Origin: an uncultured Nitrospirales bacterium
GTDB lineage: Bacteria > Nitrospirota > Nitrospiria > Nitrospirales > UBA8639
Assembly: GCA_951812745.1 (NCBI GenBank)
Contig: OX638327.1
Location: 1 to 64,000 of the forward strand
DNA length: 64,000 nucleotides
Reading direction: 5' to 3'
Part shown: piece after piece, positions 36,019-44,410 of the stretch
How positions within the stretch are numbered: the stretch's first letter is position 1
How the letters are laid out: the number at the start of each line of letters is the position of its first letter
The notes under the pieces: generated by a model
The model's input: the letters and a program-made list of their open reading frames with translations, nothing else
The model's database searches: none
What the model was told of the DNA's origin: nothing
Program-made: the position numbers and the translations under genes

Positions 36019-36744
36019 TTGGAAGATCCACTCCATCCTTTTGAGCTTCATACGATTGTCCCGTTGTCCCTGTTCGGCCTCGACGTGTCCATCAACAAGG
36101 CCGTGATCATGATGTTTGTCGTGGTGGGACTGGTCACCCTGTTGCTGACGAAAGCGCGTTCGTCGGGCTCCCTTATCCCCACGAAATTGCAGAGCGTGGC
36201 CGAATTGCTGGTGGAATTTATTCGCGGGATGATTCACGAGACCATGGGCCCGGAGGGGATGCGGTTTTTCCCCCTGATCGCCACCCTGTTCTTATTTATT
36301 TTATTTTGTAATCTCCTGGGGCTCATGCCCGGTGCGTATACGGTCACCAGTCAACTCGTGGTCACGGGTGCGTTTGCCCTGGGGGTCTATACACTCAGTC
36401 TCCTGGTCGGATTCAAAGTACACGGGGTGAAGTTTCTGGGGATCCTCGTCCCGTCGGGGACACCGGCTTGGCTGTTGCCGCTCATGATTCCCATTGAAAT
36501 CATCAGTCAACTGGCCCGCCCGGTTTCCTTGTCCGTGCGATTGTTTGCCAACATGACCGCCGGGCACGTGATTCTCGGGGTCCTCTTCGGGTTGACGATC
36601 AGCGGCGGGTTGTTGATCGGCTGGCTGCCGTTTTCTTTTACGGTGGCGTTATACGGATTGGAAGTCGGGATCGCCTTTATTCAAGCCTACATCTTTACGA
36701 TTTTGACGTGTGTCTATATGGGAGACGCCTTTCATCTCCATTAA
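36019..36744 (+). CDS. atpB: ATP synthase Fo subunit a
   Basis: The 241-residue membrane subunit forms the proton half-channels of F-ATPase. The essential arginine is in RPVSLSVRLFANMTAGH, and helices such as LFLFILFCNLLGLMPG and FIQAYIFTILTCVYM are typical. It starts with TTG (MEDPLHPFELH), 43 bp after the AtpZ/I-like gene; the first ATG is far inside, which makes the TTG necessary. The ribosome-binding site is weak. Confidence 0.95.
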   Translation: MEDPLHPFELHTIVPLSLFGLDVSINKAVIMMFVVVGLVTLLLTKARSSGSLIPTKLQSVAELLVEFIRGMIHETMGPEGMRFFPLIATLFLFILFCNLLGLMPGAYTVTSQLVVTGAFALGVYTLSLLVGFKVHGVKFLGILVPSGTPAWLLPLMIPIEIISQLARPVSLSVRLFANMTAGHVILGVLFGLTISGGLLIGWLPFSFTVALYGLEVGIAFIQAYIFTILTCVYMGDAFHLH

Positions 36745-36803
36745 ACCGAATCGTCTGTTCGACGTACTGTTATTAACGATTTCACCAGGGAGACCAACAC
36801 ATC

Positions 36804-37034
36804 ATGGATTCTGCAGCGTCAGCGTTATTGGGCATGGGGCTTGCGGCCGCGGGGTTTGCCGGCGCCGGGGTGGGTATCGGGTATATTTTCGGAAAAATGA
36901 TCGAGGCCGTGGCCCGTCAACCGGAGGCGGAGGGACGGGTCGGCAAGTATATGTGGATCGGCTTCGCGTTGGTGGAAGCGATCGCCCTGTATGGGTTGGT
37001 GATCGCCTTTATCATTATGGGTTTGCGGAAATAG
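36804..37034 (+). CDS. atpE: ATP synthase Fo subunit c
   Basis: The 76-residue two-helix subunit forms the rotor ring. The polar loop has ARQPE (37-41), and the ion-binding carboxylate is Glu58 in FALVEAIALY. The N-terminal helix is glycine/alanine-rich (GMGLAAAGFAGAGVGIGY). The lack of the extra Na+-ligand pattern suggests H+ coupling, though this is not certain. A clear AGGGAG precedes the ATG. Confidence 0.96.
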   Translation: MDSAASALLGMGLAAAGFAGAGVGIGYIFGKMIEAVARQPEAEGRVGKYMWIGFALVEAIALYGLVIAFIIMGLRK

Positions 37035-37046
37035 GACGCGCACGCT

Positions 37047-37556
37047 ATGCCTCAATTTGACGTCCATTTCTTTTCGTCCCTGATTTTTTGGGAAGTCATC
37101 TCGTTCGGCATCCTGTTCTGGGTCCTGTACAAATTTGCGTTTCCGCCGATTTTGGAAGCCCTCGAAACGCGTGAACGCAAGATCCGTGACAGCATCGAGC
37201 AGGCGGAGCAGAACCGGGTCGCGGCCGAACAACGCCTGGCCGCATACGAGGCGAAACTGAGCGGCGCGGCGCAGGAAGCCGAGGCGATCGTGGCGGAAGC
37301 CAAAGCCAAGGCCCAACGACTGCTGGAAGAGAACGAGCAGCGGCTGCGCACCGAGTCGGAGCGGATCCAGGCCGAGACGGCGCGGGAAATCGAACGGGAG
37401 CGACGAAAAGCCCTGCAAGACATTCGCAACGAAGCCGCGGACCTAGCCTTGACGGTGGCGGAAAAAGTCTTGGAGCGGAGCCTGTCGGATGACGATCATC
37501 GTCGCCTCGCCCGGGAAGCCGTGCAAACCGTAGCCGCCGGCGAATCTCAAAAATAA
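37047..37556 (+). CDS. atpF: ATP synthase Fo subunit b
   Basis: The 169-residue peripheral-stalk subunit has one N-terminal membrane helix (LIFWEVISFGILFWVLY) followed by a long charged coiled coil rich in E, A, R and Q. It is 12 bp after atpE. The set stops here: the next gene is on the opposite strand, so atpH and the F1 genes atpA, G, D and C are not linked. Confidence 0.95.
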   Translation: MPQFDVHFFSSLIFWEVISFGILFWVLYKFAFPPILEALETRERKIRDSIEQAEQNRVAAEQRLAAYEAKLSGAAQEAEAIVAEAKAKAQRLLEENEQRLRTESERIQAETAREIERERRKALQDIRNEAADLALTVAEKVLERSLSDDDHRRLAREAVQTVAAGESQK

Positions 37557-37560
37557 CTCT

Positions 37561-38388
37561 TTACCTCACGCTGCCTCCCGGGCGGTAGCCTTCCAGGTCC
37601 ACCGTGACGAATTGAAACCCGAGGGCTTTCAGGCTTTGGGTGACGCGGTCACGCAGAACGGGTTCGAGAAGGGCGGGAAGTTCGTTGCAATCCACCTCGA
37701 TGCGCGCGATGCCTTCATGATCGCGGACGCGTACCTGCCTGAACCCTTCTTCCTTCAACACCCGTTCGGCTTGGTCCACGCGCTGTAATTTCTGTTCGGT
37801 AATTCTCGTGCCTCGCGGAATCCGGGAGGACAGGCACGCGGCCGCGGGTTTGTCCCAGTTGGACAAGCCCAGGGCTTGGGCCAGGGTGCGCACGTCGGCC
37901 TTGCGAAAACCGGCTTCCACCAGCGGGCTGCGGACGCCGAATTCCCGGGCCGCTTGCATCCCCGGCCGGTCATCCCCCAGGTCGTCCACGTGGGCGCCGT
38001 CCACGATCGTGGCAATGCCCGTGTCTTGTTGGATGGGTGCCAAGAGCCTGTACAGGTCGGTTTTGCAGTGATAACACCGCATCGCGTCGTTCTGCACGAA
38101 CTCCTCGATGTCCAATTGATTCGTGGAGGCCACGATCAGCCGCGCCCCGATTTCTTCACTCAGTTGCCGGACCGCGTCCAACTCGTCGTGCGGTAGGGTC
38201 GGCGACGCCGCCGTGACGGCGATCGCCCGGGAGCCCGACACCTCCGCGGCGATCTTGAGCACGAGCGTGCTGTCCACGCCGCCGGAGAACGCGACCAGCA
38301 CGCCGTCCAGCCCCTGAAAACAGTCAAGCAGCGTCGCGGTTTTGTGCCGGAGATCTTGGGGAATGGGAAGAAGGTGCAGCGCTTGCAT
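37561..38388 (-). CDS. larE: ATP-dependent sacrificial sulfur transferase LarE-type
   Basis: The 275-residue PP-loop protein has SGGVDS (residues 35-40), the CYHCKTDLY segment and KPAAACLSSRIPRGTRI. LarE enzymes donate sulfur from a cysteine to make the nickel-pincer cofactor of lactate racemase; the ACLSSR cysteine probably corresponds to the sacrificial residue, while the extra CxxC could suggest an iron-sulfur variant. Both statements are inference from the family. The ATG at 38388 overlaps the rlmN stop (TGATG), so translation is coupled. No larB or larC is adjacent. Confidence 0.88.
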   Translation of the reverse strand: MQALHLLPIPQDLRHKTATLLDCFQGLDGVLVAFSGGVDSTLVLKIAAEVSGSRAIAVTAASPTLPHDELDAVRQLSEEIGARLIVASTNQLDIEEFVQNDAMRCYHCKTDLYRLLAPIQQDTGIATIVDGAHVDDLGDDRPGMQAAREFGVRSPLVEAGFRKADVRTLAQALGLSNWDKPAAACLSSRIPRGTRITEQKLQRVDQAERVLKEEGFRQVRVRDHEGIARIEVDCNELPALLEPVLRDRVTQSLKALGFQFVTVDLEGYRPGGSVR

Positions 38389-39461
38389 CAGGTCCTTGTT
38401 TGGAGAGACGCCGGAGCCATTCGCGCGGGCAGGGTACCCAGTTGCCCGCAGGCTCCCCACACGTCACTCCCGCGATTGTGTCTGACGTACACATCATACC
38501 CTTTTTGCCGGAGGATCGTCTGGAACGTCGCAATGACGGGGTCCGCCGGCCGGCGAAACGGGCTGTTTGGAAATTCGTTGAACGGGATAAGATTGATTTT
38601 ACACCGGATGCCGCGAAGCAGCCGGCTCAGGCGGACGGCGTCGTCCGTTGAATCGTTTTCCCCGGCCAACAAGACGTACTCGAACGTCAGGGAACGGTTC
38701 GCCGGTACGGGATACGCCCGGCACGCCGCGAGGAGACCGGGCAGGGGATGTAAGCGGTTCATCATCGGCATGAGCCGGTCCCGCTGTTCGGATGTCGAGG
38801 CGTTCAACGACACCGCCAGGTTCACCCCAAGCCCGGCGACGTCGTGGAGTCGTGGCGAAAACCCCGCCGTTGAAATCGTGATCCGTCGTTTGGGAAAGCC
38901 CACCCCCCAATCGGTATCGGTCAGCCGGGTGAGGGCCTCGGACAGTTCATCGAAATTCGCCAGGGGTTCGCCCATGCCCATGAACACCAGGGACGTGATC
39001 CGGTGTCCGGGTTGGAGTCGATCCTGGGCCGTCAGAATTTGATCGACGATTTCATGCGCCTTCAGGTTTCGCTTGAGTCCCATTTGTCCCGTGACGCAGA
39101 ACCCGCAGTCCAGGGTGCACCCGACCTGGGTTGATACGCACAGCGTCAACCGCTCGCCATCCGGGATGAGCACGCTTTCGACCGCCAGCCCGTCTTTCAG
39201 GGAAAACAGGAATTTCCGGGTCCCGTCCACGCTTTGGAGAAGCGTGGGAGACGCCAATCGTTCAATGACGGCCTCATGCCCGAGCGTTTCCCGATCTTTG
39301 TGGGAAAGATTGCTTATCCCGGCAATGTCTCGAACGCGGTGTTGGTAAATCCACTGGAGGATTTGTCTCGTCCGATAGGACGGCCACCCCAACCGCGCCA
39401 CCAGGGAAGCCATGGTCGCAAAATCGAGCGTGACGAGATTGATCGGGGCCGGCGAGGTCAT
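38388..39461 (-). CDS. rlmN: Dual-specificity 23S rRNA/tRNA adenine-C2 methyltransferase RlmN
   Basis: The 357-residue radical SAM enzyme methylates C2 of A2503 in 23S rRNA and A37 in tRNAs. CTLDCGFC (CxxxCxxC) binds the cluster, QVGCTLDCGFCVTG and MGMGEPLANFDEL are signatures, and a conserved cysteine near the C-terminus (GSDVWGACGQLG) is the methyl-carrying residue. The ATG at 39461 is preferred; frames that extend further upstream run into a repeat element. It is coupled to larE. Confidence 0.93.
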   Translation of the reverse strand: MTSPAPINLVTLDFATMASLVARLGWPSYRTRQILQWIYQHRVRDIAGISNLSHKDRETLGHEAVIERLASPTLLQSVDGTRKFLFSLKDGLAVESVLIPDGERLTLCVSTQVGCTLDCGFCVTGQMGLKRNLKAHEIVDQILTAQDRLQPGHRITSLVFMGMGEPLANFDELSEALTRLTDTDWGVGFPKRRITISTAGFSPRLHDVAGLGVNLAVSLNASTSEQRDRLMPMMNRLHPLPGLLAACRAYPVPANRSLTFEYVLLAGENDSTDDAVRLSRLLRGIRCKINLIPFNEFPNSPFRRPADPVIATFQTILRQKGYDVYVRHNRGSDVWGACGQLGTLPARMAPASLQTRT

Positions 39462-39516
39462 GGCAAGGATAGGTGAATGAGTAACAAACCCTATCATAGG
39501 CGGGAAATGCACGACA

Positions 39517-39750
39517 ACACACCCAAAAGAGAAGTTCTCGCGGGGTTTCGTCCCCGCACGACGAGGTCCTTTTGTTTCGGCAAAAGGACCCAAAACTATT
39601 GGCGCCCGGGCGTGGCCCTCCGGGTGCCTTTGCCCCAGTCCCGATTACTGGGGCTGCGGAACTCGCTTCGCTCAGACAGTCCTCGCCCTCAAACCGGTGT
39701 CGGGACCGGGTCGCAGCCACGCCCGCAGGCGCTGGGACATGGCGCCTACA
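39517..39750 (+). repeat. Dispersed 230-bp multi-hairpin element, copy 1
   Basis: The element contains, in order, GCGGGG/CCCCGC (39540-39545/39552-39557), a perfect 10-bp hairpin GGTCCTTTTG/CAAAAGGACC (39565-39574/39581-39590) with loop TTTCGG, a hairpin CCCCAGT/ACTGGGG (39633-39639/39647-39653), and a long-range pairing GGGCGTGGC (39608-39616)/GCCACGCCC (39716-39724). A second copy, inverted, lies at 61843-62072. It sits immediately upstream of rlmN. Any reading frame through it (e.g. with RSFCFGKRTQN) is a by-product of the repeat. Confidence 0.88.
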
Positions 39751-39769
39751 AATTCAAGGACACTGGATT

Positions 39770-39963
39770 TTGTTGATCTGTTTGAAAACATACCAAATAT
39801 AGGCTTAGAAATATTGCATGACAGCAAGTTCATATATTATGTAGTTGATGAATAATAAATTGAGTTAGAAGTGTATTCATTGACGTAGATGTTAATATGC
39901 AAAAATTTATTATTGACTTGCTTTTGAATTAATGATAAAAGCAAGCAACATAAAAGCTTGCTT
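39770..39963. other. AT-rich intergenic stretch before the HARE-HTH gene
   Basis: This roughly 190-bp stretch is far richer in A and T than everything around it. It ends with an 8-bp hairpin, AAGCAAGC (39940-39947 approx.)/GCTTGCTT, just before the start codon of the next gene, and holds a possible -35 TTGACT (39913-39918). No gene is seen. The change in base use suggests either acquired DNA or a nucleoid-protein-bound promoter. Confidence 0.6.
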
Positions 39964-40500
39964 ATGCAAATGGAAGAAGTCAAAGATGAACTCAGAGATA
40001 TTATTGTCGGCTTGGAGCAGCGCATTACTGCCTACGAAACCAAGCTCAAAGACTTCAAGAAAAAAAGGGAGAGGCTCAATGAAGAAATTGCGACCATTGA
40101 GAAATACTTGGAGTTGGCAAAGACGTTATATCGAGTTGAAGCGGACAAAGCGAAATTGGCCAGTCTCTCCAGCCAAATCATTTCGGATGAAACGGGCGCA
40201 CCACCATTACCGGTCACGGATGTCACGGATCAATCCAAGGAAATCCTTCTGGGGCGCAGCAAGTACGTCGGGATGAGCGTTCCCGATGCCGCGTCCATCA
40301 TTTTCCGGGAAACGCGAGGGCCGATGCATGCCAAAGAATTGTGCCGGCGTCTCATCGAAGGGGGCATGCAGATCAGAGGCAAAACGCCGGTCACGTCGAT
40401 TGCCACCTCCCTCAAACGTGACCCCCGGTTCAGAAAAGTGGGACCGAATACCTTTGAACACGCGGAGTCGACGGACAAACCCATGAACGCGTCCGGATAA
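39964..40500 (+). CDS. Coiled-coil protein with a HARE-HTH domain
   Basis: The 178-residue protein has an N-terminal coiled coil (about residues 5-70, heptad pattern in KDELRDIIVGLEQRITAYETK and following) and a C-terminal winged-helix HARE-HTH domain: SVPDAASIIFRETRGPMHAKELCRRL with SIATSLKRDPRFRKVGPNTFEHA. HARE-HTH domains occur in chromatin proteins, RNA polymerase delta and restriction enzymes and are predicted to bind modified or bent DNA. Start choice among TTG 39958, ATG 39964 and ATG 39970 is not firm. It lies immediately before two histone-like genes on the same strand. Confidence 0.75.
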   Translation: MQMEEVKDELRDIIVGLEQRITAYETKLKDFKKKRERLNEEIATIEKYLELAKTLYRVEADKAKLASLSSQIISDETGAPPLPVTDVTDQSKEILLGRSKYVGMSVPDAASIIFRETRGPMHAKELCRRLIEGGMQIRGKTPVTSIATSLKRDPRFRKVGPNTFEHAESTDKPMNASG

Positions 40501-40585
40501 CGTGGAAACATCCGGACAAGAATGAGGCGATGAAGGAACGCGTCGTGAATCATCATTGCCGCAACACTGGAAGGAGGTGAGACGG

Positions 40586-40720
40586 TTGGCAACAGCAAAG
40601 AAGAAGGCACCGGCCAAGAAGGCCGCGAAGAAGAAAGCTCCCGCCAAGAAAGCTGCCAAGAAGAAGGCTCCAGCTAAGAAGGCTGCCAAGAAAAAGGCTC
40701 CCGCCAAGAAGAAGAGGTGA
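40586..40720 (+). CDS. Histone H1-like Lys/Ala/Pro-rich protein, copy A
   Basis: A TTG start with a near-perfect ribosome-binding site (AAGGAGGTGA, 8 bases before) opens a 44-residue frame: MATAKKKAPAKKAAKKK, then more units of APAKKAAKKK, ending in APAKKKR. It has no hydrophobic core and matches the repetitive C-terminal tails of bacterial H1-like proteins (Hc1/AlgP style) that bind DNA. An alternative in-frame GTG at 40577 overlaps the ribosome-binding site and is less likely. It is followed by its own hairpin. Confidence 0.82.
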   Translation: MATAKKKAPAKKAAKKKAPAKKAAKKKAPAKKAAKKKAPAKKKR

Positions 40721-40744
40721 ACATTCTCCACGCTTCACGATACT

Positions 40745-40784
40745 GCTGGGAGTAGACCAGTCTACTCCCAGCCAGCCTTCTTTC
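40745..40784 (+). terminator. Hairpin terminator after H1-like copy A
   Basis: GCTGGGAGTAGAC (40745-40757) and GTCTACTCCCAGC (40760-40772) are a perfect 13-bp stem with a minimal loop, followed by CAGCCTTCTTTCT, a modest T-rich tail. Confidence 0.6.
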
Positions 40785-40966
40785 TCATGTTCTCAAGACC
40801 GGAACACGCTATGAGCTTTCTCGTGACCAACGACAAACGTGTGTCATGAAGAAAAAAGATTGAAAAATGGTATTTAGGAGAGTAAGAAGCACTCAGGGTT
40901 TTAGACTTCGCTGTGATGATTGAGAACGACGTAGTCTCGGAAAAAACCTGAAAGGAGGTGAGACTA

Positions 40967-41101
40967 TTGGCAACAGCCAAGAAGAAAGCCCCGGCTAAGA
41001 AGGCTGCCAAGAAGAAAGCTCCAGCTAAGAAGGCCGCCAAGAAGAAAGCTCCGGCCAAGAAGGCCGCCAAGAAGAAAGCCCCGGCCAAGAAAAAGAAATA
41101 G
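40967..41101 (+). CDS. Histone H1-like Lys/Ala/Pro-rich protein, copy B
   Basis: A second 44-residue frame, again starting with TTG behind AAAGGAGGTGAGAC, repeats the APAKKAAKKK unit and ends in APAKKKK. It differs from copy A mainly at synonymous third positions (e.g. GCC/GCT), so the protein is conserved while the DNA has drifted, a sign of selection. It is followed by a strong terminator. Both copies probably coat or compact DNA; this is inferred from composition. Confidence 0.82.
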   Translation: MATAKKKAPAKKAAKKKAPAKKAAKKKAPAKKAAKKKAPAKKKK

Positions 41102-41123
41102 ATTCTCTCGCATGTTGAATACG

Positions 41124-41160
41124 CGGCGGAAGAAGGACCCTTCTTCCGCCGTTGTTTTTT
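41124..41160 (+). terminator. Intrinsic terminator after H1-like copy B
   Basis: CGGCGGAAGAAGG (41124-41136) and CCTTCTTCCGCCG (41139-41151) form a perfect GC-rich 13-bp stem with a minimal loop, followed by TTGTTTTTT (41152-41160). Confidence 0.85.
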
Positions 41161-41569
41161 ATGAGGGCGCGCTTTATCAGTGTCTATGACGAAGAGAAGA
41201 AGCGCCATGAGGCATGGCCCGGACTTTGACCCGGGATGGCGCGGCCGCAGAGCGCCGCCCCCCGGGACACTGGGCGGCTGATCTGAGGTTGGTCCGGACC
41301 TACGGCCAAGCCCTCCCACCCTCCGTGAACGCCACTCCCACCTCCTGATCGCGCCCCGGCCGCCCGGCCAGGCTTCATACTCATGACAAATGGAACGTGC
41401 CAGCCTGCCTACCGGACCCATTCCGGTCTGGTCCTTTCGTTGGATAGGACTGGGGCTTTCGATTGATTGCGTCGAATGCCGGTTGTCTCTAAAATCTACG
41501 GTTTGGTATCTGGAGCAGGCGTTTTTGTCTGTTCGTACACAATGTTGAATATAGATAGAGGAGGAACCC
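41161..41569. other. Intergenic region upstream of isocitrate dehydrogenase, no gene seen
   Basis: About 410 bp with no convincing gene on either strand. The right end carries a good ribosome-binding site for icd (AGAGGAGGA). No clear promoter pair is visible. A long minus-strand frame across this stretch and the H1-like genes is a shadow of the repetitive Lys/Ala codons. Confidence 0.5.
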
Positions 41570-43804
41570 ATGTCAGCAGAACCTGATATTATTTACACAA
41601 AAGTCGACGAAGCTCCCGAACTGGCGAGTGGATCGTTTCTGCCGATCATCCAGGCCTTTGCCAAGACCGCAGGCGTGAACGTCGGCAGGAAAGATATTTC
41701 GTTGGCCGGCCGAATCATTTCGCAATTTCCCGATTGCTTGAAGCCGGAACAACGGCAGCCCGACGATCTCGGCCTCCTGGGTGAAATGGTGGAAACGCCG
41801 GACGCCAACGTCATCAAACTTCCGAATATCAGCGCATCGATTCCTCAAATCAAAGGCGCCGTGGCCGAATTGCAGTCCCAGGGATATGCCATTCCCGACT
41901 ACCCGGAAGATCCCAAGACCGACGAAGAAAAGGACATCAAAGCGAAATTCGACAAGGTGAAGGGCAGCGCGGTCAACCCGGTGTTGCGACAAGGCAATTC
42001 CGATCGTCGCGCGTCGACCTCCGTAAAACAATACGCCCAGAAAAATCCGCACAAAATGGGGACATGGGGCAAAGATTCCCGGACCCACGTCTCGCATATG
42101 TCGGGCGGGGACTTCTTTGCCAATGAAAAATCAACCACGATAACCGAACAGACGGCCGGAAAGGGCCGCATCGAGTTTGTGGGCGCGGACGGCGGCACGA
42201 CGGTGTTGAAAGATAACCTGAAGCTCGACAAAGGCGACGTGGTCGACGCCACGAAGATGAGCGCCGGCACGTTACGTCAATTCTTCAACGAACAGATCGA
42301 AGACGCCAAGAATAGCGGTATTTTATTATCGCTCCACATGAAGGCCACCATGATGAAGGTCTCGGATCCCATCATTTTCGGGCATTGCGTGTCCGTCTAT
42401 TTTGAAGACGTCTTTAAAAAACATGAAAAGGTTTTTGCCGAACTCGGCGTCAATCCCAACAACGGGGTGGGGGACGTGTATGCCAAGATCGGTACCTTGC
42501 CGGCTTCGCAGCAGGAGGAAATCAAAGCCGACCTGCAAGCGGCCATGCAACAGGGCCCGGATCTCGCCATGGTGGACTCCGACCGGGGCATTACCAACCT
42601 GCACGTGCCGAGTGACATCATCATCGATGCGTCGATGGCCGCCGCGCTCCGCGTCGGCGGGAAAATGTGGGGCCCGGACGGCAAGGAATACGACATGAAA
42701 GCCATGATCCCGGACCGCAGTTATGCGGGCATTTATCAAGCCGTCGTCGACTTCTGCCGTGACAACGGAGCATTCAATCCGGCCACCATGGGCAGCGTGC
42801 CCAACGTGGGCCTCATGGCTCAAAAAGCCGAAGAATACGGATCGCACGACAAGACCTTCGAAGCTCCCGGGAAAGGCACTATCCGTATGATTGATGGAGC
42901 GGGGAACGTCCTGCACGAACAGGACGTGGAAAAAGATGATATCTTCCGCGCGTGCACGGTCAAGGATATCCCGATTCAGGACTGGGTGAAGTTGGCCGTG
43001 AATCGCGCCAAGGCGTCTTCAACGCCCGTGGTGTTCTGGTTGAACAAGAACAGGTCTCACGATGCACAACTCATCGAAAAACTGAACCGCTATTTGAAGG
43101 ATCATGATACCACGGGCCTGGATATTCAAATCATGGCGCCGGTGGATGCCATGAAGCATTCGCTCCAACGGGCCAAAGACGGGCAGGACACCATTGCCGC
43201 CACCGGCAACGTCCTGCGGGATTATCTCACCGACCTGTTCCCGATCCTGGAATTGGGCACCAGCGCCAAGATGCTCTCCATTGTTCCACTCATCAATGGC
43301 GGTGGCTTGTTTGAAACGGGTGCCGGCGGATCAGCTCCGAAACACGTCCAGCAGTTTGTGAAAGAAGGGCACTTGCGATGGGATTCTCTGGGCGAATTTC
43401 TCGCTCTGGCGGAATCCTTTGCCCATTTGGCCAGAACCCACGACAATAAGAGAGCGCAAGTCCTCGCGGATACCCTGGATCGGGCCACGGGCAAACTCAT
43501 GGAGAACCGTAAGTCACCCGGCCGGGTGCTTGGTGAGTTGGACAACATCGGCAGCCACCTGTACGAAGCCCTGTATTGGGCACAGGAACTCGCCGCGCAA
43601 AACGACGATCCGGAATTGAAGGACAAATTTGCTCCGGTCGCGAAAGAACTCGAGGCTAACATCGAGAAAATCCTCGAAGAAGTGAAGGCCGCTAAGGGCA
43701 AGTCCATGGACGTCGGCGGCTATTATCACCCCGATTCGGCCAAGGTTGCAGTGGCAATGCGCCCCAGCCCTACGTTCAACAACATCCTGGCTACCCTGGG
43801 ATGA
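41570..43804 (+). CDS. icd: Isocitrate dehydrogenase (NADP+), monomeric type
   Basis: The 744-residue enzyme is the large monomeric form of NADP-isocitrate dehydrogenase, converting isocitrate to 2-oxoglutarate. Markers include [18 protein letters not shown] near the N-terminus, [44 protein letters not shown] and [21 protein letters not shown] strong ribosome-binding site precedes the ATG. In an organism using a reductive TCA cycle the enzyme may run in the carboxylating direction; direction cannot be read from sequence. It is followed by a perfect 17-bp palindrome. Confidence 0.96.
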   Translation: MSAEPDIIYTKVDEAPELASGSFLPIIQAFAKTAGVNVGRKDISLAGRIISQFPDCLKPEQRQPDDLGLLGEMVETPDANVIKLPNISASIPQIKGAVAELQSQGYAIPDYPEDPKTDEEKDIKAKFDKVKGSAVNPVLRQGNSDRRASTSVKQYAQKNPHKMGTWGKDSRTHVSHMSGGDFFANEKSTTITEQTAGKGRIEFVGADGGTTVLKDNLKLDKGDVVDATKMSAGTLRQFFNEQIEDAKNSGILLSLHMKATMMKVSDPIIFGHCVSVYFEDVFKKHEKVFAELGVNPNNGVGDVYAKIGTLPASQQEEIKADLQAAMQQGPDLAMVDSDRGITNLHVPSDIIIDASMAAALRVGGKMWGPDGKEYDMKAMIPDRSYAGIYQAVVDFCRDNGAFNPATMGSVPNVGLMAQKAEEYGSHDKTFEAPGKGTIRMIDGAGNVLHEQDVEKDDIFRACTVKDIPIQDWVKLAVNRAKASSTPVVFWLNKNRSHDAQLIEKLNRYLKDHDTTGLDIQIMAPVDAMKHSLQRAKDGQDTIAATGNVLRDYLTDLFPILELGTSAKMLSIVPLINGGGLFETGAGGSAPKHVQQFVKEGHLRWDSLGEFLALAESFAHLARTHDNKRAQVLADTLDRATGKLMENRKSPGRVLGELDNIGSHLYEALYWAQELAAQNDDPELKDKFAPVAKELEANIEKILEEVKAAKGKSMDVGGYYHPDSAKVAVAMRPSPTFNNILATLG

Positions 43805-43812
43805 CACTCATC

Positions 43813-43852
43813 ATGCAGCGCCCTCTCCCCTTTACGGGAGAGGGCGCTGCAT
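43813..43852. repeat. Perfect 17-bp palindrome after icd
   Basis: ATGCAGCGCCCTCTCCC (43813-43829) pairs with GGGAGAGGGCGCTGCAT (43836-43852) around CTTTAC. It contains the CCCTCTCCC core of the dispersed family and lies 8 bp after the icd stop codon. No T-tract follows, so it may act in mRNA stability as well as or instead of termination. Confidence 0.75.
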
Positions 43853-43879
43853 GAACATTCGATCAATGCACGCCGCCAA

Positions 43880-44248
43880 TCAATTCTCCGGCGACTCCTC
43901 ACTCACGTCCAGCTTCTCCACATAAAAACTCAGGCAATCCTTGATCTGCGCCACGGAGTCGATGGGGGTTTCATAGGTCCAGACGGCGTTGTCGGCTATT
44001 TCGTTCCCGACGCGAACGGAAAAATATGACGCATTGCCTTTGAACGGGCAATGGGTGGAGTGGTCCGTCCGCTGGAGATAAGACATCTGCACGTCTTCAC
44101 GAGGAATATACGTGGCCGGCGGCAGCGGGCCTTCCTTCAGGACCAATGCCCGGGTGGTCTCGGCAATGACGGTTCCGTTAAACGCGACTTTTATGCAATT
44201 GGGGTTGTTCTCGATGGTAATCGCATGGGGGTGACCTGAGCTACTCAT
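43880..44248 (-). CDS. DUF427 domain protein
   Basis: The 122-residue protein matches the short DUF427 family: IKVAFNGTVIAETTRALVL, YIPREDVQMSYLQRTDHSTHCPFKGNASYFSVRV and WTYETPIDSVAQIKDCLSFY. The conserved THCPFKG segment is the hallmark. The function of the family is unknown. It converges on icd across the palindrome and diverges from the MFS gene. Confidence 0.88.
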   Translation of the reverse strand: MSSSGHPHAITIENNPNCIKVAFNGTVIAETTRALVLKEGPLPPATYIPREDVQMSYLQRTDHSTHCPFKGNASYFSVRVGNEIADNAVWTYETPIDSVAQIKDCLSFYVEKLDVSEESPEN

Positions 44249-44410
44249 ACGGTTTCTCCTTTCTTTATTGCTCGAACGGGCGCATAATCGGCGCTATCCT
44301 GACGCTGTTTCTCACCGCTTCATCCATATTATGTGACGTGATCGGATTTCGGCAATTATAGACGTTTCCGTGAAAAGAAACTTCCTCCGAAATGAACACA
44401 GAGGAAGTAG

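Noticed and set aside
39477-39802. Small proteins with RSFCFGKRTQN in both 230-bp elements
   Set aside because: The frames follow the repeat and carry no translation signals; the conservation is of nucleotide structure, so they are treated as repeat artefacts.
40207-41571. Hydrophobic repeat proteins with FFLAGAFFLAAFLAGAFF on the minus strand
   Set aside because: These are the complement of the Lys/Ala codons in the H1-like genes. The plus-strand frames have strong ribosome-binding sites and terminators, and the minus-strand ones do not.
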